Source: Oxalobacteraceae bacterium UBA7693
GTDB taxonomy: Bacteria > Pseudomonadota > Gammaproteobacteria > Burkholderiales > Burkholderiaceae_D
Length of the DNA: 16,286 nt
Direction of reading: 5' to 3'
Assembly: GCA_002482715.1 (NCBI GenBank)
Contig: DLGN01000256.1
Coordinates: forward strand, 1-16,286
Shown here: positions 14,461 through 16,286 of the stretch, in pieces
Layout: each line of letters opens with the position of its first letter
Position numbering within the stretch: the stretch's first letter is position 1
The notes under the pieces: generated by a model
What the model saw: the letters and a program-made list of their open reading frames with translations, nothing else
What the model was told of the DNA's origin: nothing
The model's database searches: none
Position numbers and translations under genes: made by a program

Positions 14461-15084
14461 TCAATTCACCGATTTAGCCGGTGCATAAGATTGAATCATT
14501 CTTTCAAAACCTGTTTCGGCGCGATTGACGCTGCCAGATTTCTTTAAAAAACGTGCATCGTGATGTAAGGCGAGTATCAAGCCATACATTTCATAAACTA
14601 TCTGTTCTGGATCTATATCGGCTTGCAAATGTTTAAACTCTTGCGCTTGCATGGTGGCTCGTAGTAGTGCACCTTGCCATGCGTTGACCATTCCTACTAA
14701 TTCATCACGGATGGAACCTTGACGATCATCGTATTCGGTAGCGCCGCTGATATAAATGCAGCCAGAAGCAATTTCTCGTGTCACTCGTTTGACCCATAAT
14801 GAAAACATGGAGCGCAATCGTGGTAATCCACGCGATTCTTTCATACTAGGATAAAAAACTTCTTGTTCAAACAGATGGTGATACAACTGCAGTACGGCGA
14901 TCTGTAAGTCTTCTCTTGAGCCAAAATGTGCGAAGACACCGGATTTACTCATATTCATTTGCTCTGCAAGCAAACCTATGGTCAGGCCTTCTAAACCATG
15001 ACGGCTGGCAGACTCTAATGCAGTCTCTAATATCGCAGCGCGAGTGAGTTCTCCCTTACGCATAAACTTCGAAGTGATATTCAT
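14461..15084 (-). CDS. TetR/AcrR-family transcriptional regulator
   Basis: 207 aa, typical TetR size. The N-terminal DNA-binding domain spans about residues 10-58: LTRAAILETALESASRHG, then the helix-turn-helix LTIGLLAEQMNMSKSGVFAH and FGSREDL. The C-terminal ligand domain (about 70-195) has no motif that identifies a ligand. Its place at the head of a beta-oxidation cluster suggests a regulator that senses acyl-CoA or fatty acids, as FadR- and PsrA-type TetR proteins do; this is inference. The start is uncertain: ATG 15084 has only a distant GGAAAA, and ATG 15063 (giving MRKGELTRAA, a common TetR opening) has a close GAAG. The 288 bp upstream hold no gene I can support; the palindrome GACTTTAAAAGTC at 15200-15212 is a possible operator. 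Confidence 0.9.
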   Translation of the reverse strand: MNITSKFMRKGELTRAAILETALESASRHGLEGLTIGLLAEQMNMSKSGVFAHFGSREDLQIAVLQLYHHLFEQEVFYPSMKESRGLPRLRSMFSLWVKRVTREIASGCIYISGATEYDDRQGSIRDELVGMVNAWQGALLRATMQAQEFKHLQADIDPEQIVYEMYGLILALHHDARFLKKSGSVNRAETGFERMIQSYAPAKSVN

Positions 15085-15295
15085 GAATGCAAATGTTTTT
15101 CCGGTTGATACGTTTAAAGTAAGCCTTCAGATACTGAACTTAATCGCTATGGAAACAGCCGTTAAGAAAATAATCGAACGACCGTACTATTCAACATGCG
15201 ACTTTAAAAGTCAATCAGAAAAAAGTCATTAGAATGGAATACCTACAACAGTGTGCGAGATCGCAACGCTCCTTATTTTTATTGTCAATATGAGA

Positions 15296-15330
15296 ACGCC
15301 ATCATTTCACAAAGGTGACAATGATGGCGT
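15296..15330. other. Strong stem-loop downstream of the chemotaxis receptor gene
   Basis: ACGCCATCATTTCAC (15296-15310), loop AAAG, then GTGA, a bulged C and AATGATGGCGT (15315-15330) form a 15-bp stem with one bulge. It lies 43 bp after the receptor stop on the minus strand. The following sequence (TCTCATATTG) is only moderately T-rich, so it is a likely but imperfect terminator or a 3' stabilising hairpin. Confidence 0.6.
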
Positions 15331-15372
15331 CTGCATGCTGCTATTGCTACCGAATTTTAGTCCCGCGACTGA

Positions 15373-16286
15373 CTAGAATTCTTCCCAAGAATCAGCAGTC
15401 GCTGTTGCACTCGATTTCGCTGGCGCTGATTTTATTCGTGCCACTGCGGGTGCGGCTTTTTTCACTGTAGCGGAGGCTTTTCTCGCCGTGCTTGTTTTGG
15501 GACTTTGATAAGTCGTTTGATGGTCTAGTTTGAACACGCTCACCACTTGTACTAAGTTGGCGGCTTGTTCCTGTAGCGTTGCTGCTGCTGCCGCAGCTTC
15601 TTCCACTAACGCAGAATTTTGTTGGGTCACGCTGTCCATTTGTATAATGGCTTGATTGATTTGTTCAATGCCGCTGGTTTGCTCTTGCCCGGCAGCGGTG
15701 ATTTCGCTGATGATATCACTGACACGTTTCACGCTTGCTACCACCTCTTGCATAGTGCTACCTGCACTATCAACCAGACGCGTCCCTTGGCTAACTTTTT
15801 CTACCGAGTCGTTAATCAATTCCTTAATTTCTTTCGCCGCGCTAGCAGAGCGTTGTGCCAGACTGCGCACCTCGGATGCAACCACCGCGAAACCGCGGCC
15901 TTGCTCCCCTGCGCGAGCCGCTTCTACCGCAGCATTCAATGCCAAAATATTGGTTTGGAAGGCGATACCATCAATCACACTGATAATATCGACAATTTTC
16001 TTCGAGGATTCATTGATCGAAGTCATGGTGGACACAACTTCCGACACAACATTGCCGCCTTTTTCTGCAATTGAAGTAGCGGTTTGCGATAACACATTGG
16101 CTTGTCTTGCGTTTTCGCTATTGTGTTTGACCGTGGCGGTGATTTCTTCCATTGACGACGCGGTTTCTTCTAATGAACTTGCTTGTTCCTCAGTGCGACT
16201 AGATAAGTCCAAATTACCACTGGCGATCTCTGTCGCTGCATCGTTGATTTGATCAGTGCCCGCACGTACTTCAGAGACGACGTTGA
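15373..16286 (-). CDS. Methyl-accepting chemotaxis protein, C-terminal signalling part (partial)
   Basis: The frame is open through the right edge; about 303 residues are visible and the sensor and membrane part lies outside. The fragment opens with DQINDAATEIASGNLDLSSR and TEEQASSLEETASSMEE, the methylation-helix region of Tar/Tsr-type receptors. The highly conserved hairpin tip that contacts CheA and CheW is present (IAFQTNILALNAAVEAARAG, then EQGRGFAVVASEVR). The second methylation helix follows (SGIEQINQAIIQMD, then NSALVEEAAAAA). The protein ends in an Ala/Lys/Pro-rich linker of about 40 residues and SWEEF, which fits the CheR/CheB-docking pentapeptide pattern (x-aromatic-x-x-aromatic). 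A TTG at 16212 is not the start because the upstream codons continue the receptor sequence without interruption. Confidence 0.95.
   Translation of the reverse strand, partial: NVVSEVRAGTDQINDAATEIASGNLDLSSRTEEQASSLEETASSMEEITATVKHNSENARQANVLSQTATSIAEKGGNVVSEVVSTMTSINESSKKIVDIISVIDGIAFQTNILALNAAVEAARAGEQGRGFAVVASEVRSLAQRSASAAKEIKELINDSVEKVSQGTRLVDSAGSTMQEVVASVKRVSDIISEITAAGQEQTSGIEQINQAIIQMDSVTQQNSALVEEAAAAAATLQEQAANLVQVVSVFKLDHQTTYQSPKTSTARKASATVKKAAPAVARIKSAPAKSSATATADSWEEF

Noticed and set aside
15044..15232. 62-aa open frame on the plus strand upstream of the TetR gene
   Set aside because: No ribosome-binding site, no similarity I recognise, and it overlaps the TetR start; treated as noncoding.
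15619..16074. 151-aa open frame on the plus strand opposite the chemotaxis receptor
   Set aside because: Another shadow of the receptor gene, with no family resemblance.
16210..16212. TTG as start of the chemotaxis protein
   Set aside because: The frame upstream to the window edge encodes the expected receptor sequence, so the gene is simply cut by the window.
15656..16252. 198-aa open frame on the plus strand opposite the chemotaxis receptor
   Set aside because: Antisense to the strongly conserved receptor signalling domain, whose repetitive codons keep other frames open.

Overview
The window looks like a chromosomal segment from a betaproteobacterium, probably order Burkholderiales and possibly Oxalobacteraceae. 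This is inferred from the beta-oxidation gene set, the moderate GC content and the style of the intergenic palindromic repeats; no rRNA or other phylogenetic marker is present. No tRNA, rRNA, CRISPR array, transposase or phage gene was seen.

Left part (1-4757). The 3' part of a POT-family peptide transporter runs rightward off the left edge and meets, at a shared bidirectional terminator, a leftward gene for a secreted PafA-type alkaline phosphatase. Upstream of the phosphatase, on the same strand, is a secreted metallo-beta-lactamase-fold protein whose first metal-binding motif is degenerate. A LysR-type regulator is transcribed divergently from the latter, with two palindromes in the shared control region.

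Middle part (4758-6863). A repeat-rich intergenic stretch holds a perfect 21-bp inverted repeat inside a possible 218-bp element with 9-bp terminal inverted repeats. It precedes a hipB-hipA type II toxin-antitoxin operon. The block from 4779 to 6780 is bracketed by two copies of one arm of a terminator; the downstream copy is intact and the upstream copy is only half, which suggests insertion or rearrangement.

Right part (6864-15084). All genes are on the minus strand and form a fatty-acid beta-oxidation cluster. In order of transcription they are a TetR regulator, a 596-aa acyl-CoA dehydrogenase, a 799-aa 3-hydroxyacyl-CoA dehydrogenase/enoyl-CoA hydratase fusion (FadN-like domain order), a thiolase, an alpha/beta hydrolase, and a crotonase-fold protein that looks more like an enoyl-CoA isomerase than a hydratase. 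Together they cover dehydrogenation, hydration, second oxidation and thiolysis, with a probable auxiliary isomerase for unsaturated substrates. Large palindromic elements sit between dehydrogenase and fusion gene and just after the thiolase gene, where there is also a second terminator.

Right edge (15373-16286). The C-terminal signalling half of a methyl-accepting chemotaxis protein, ending in a CheR-type pentapeptide, runs off the right edge.

Most genes belong to known families. The observations most worth following are the degenerate MBL protein under a divergent LysR, the hipBA block with its flanking half-terminator, and the three different palindromic intergenic elements.
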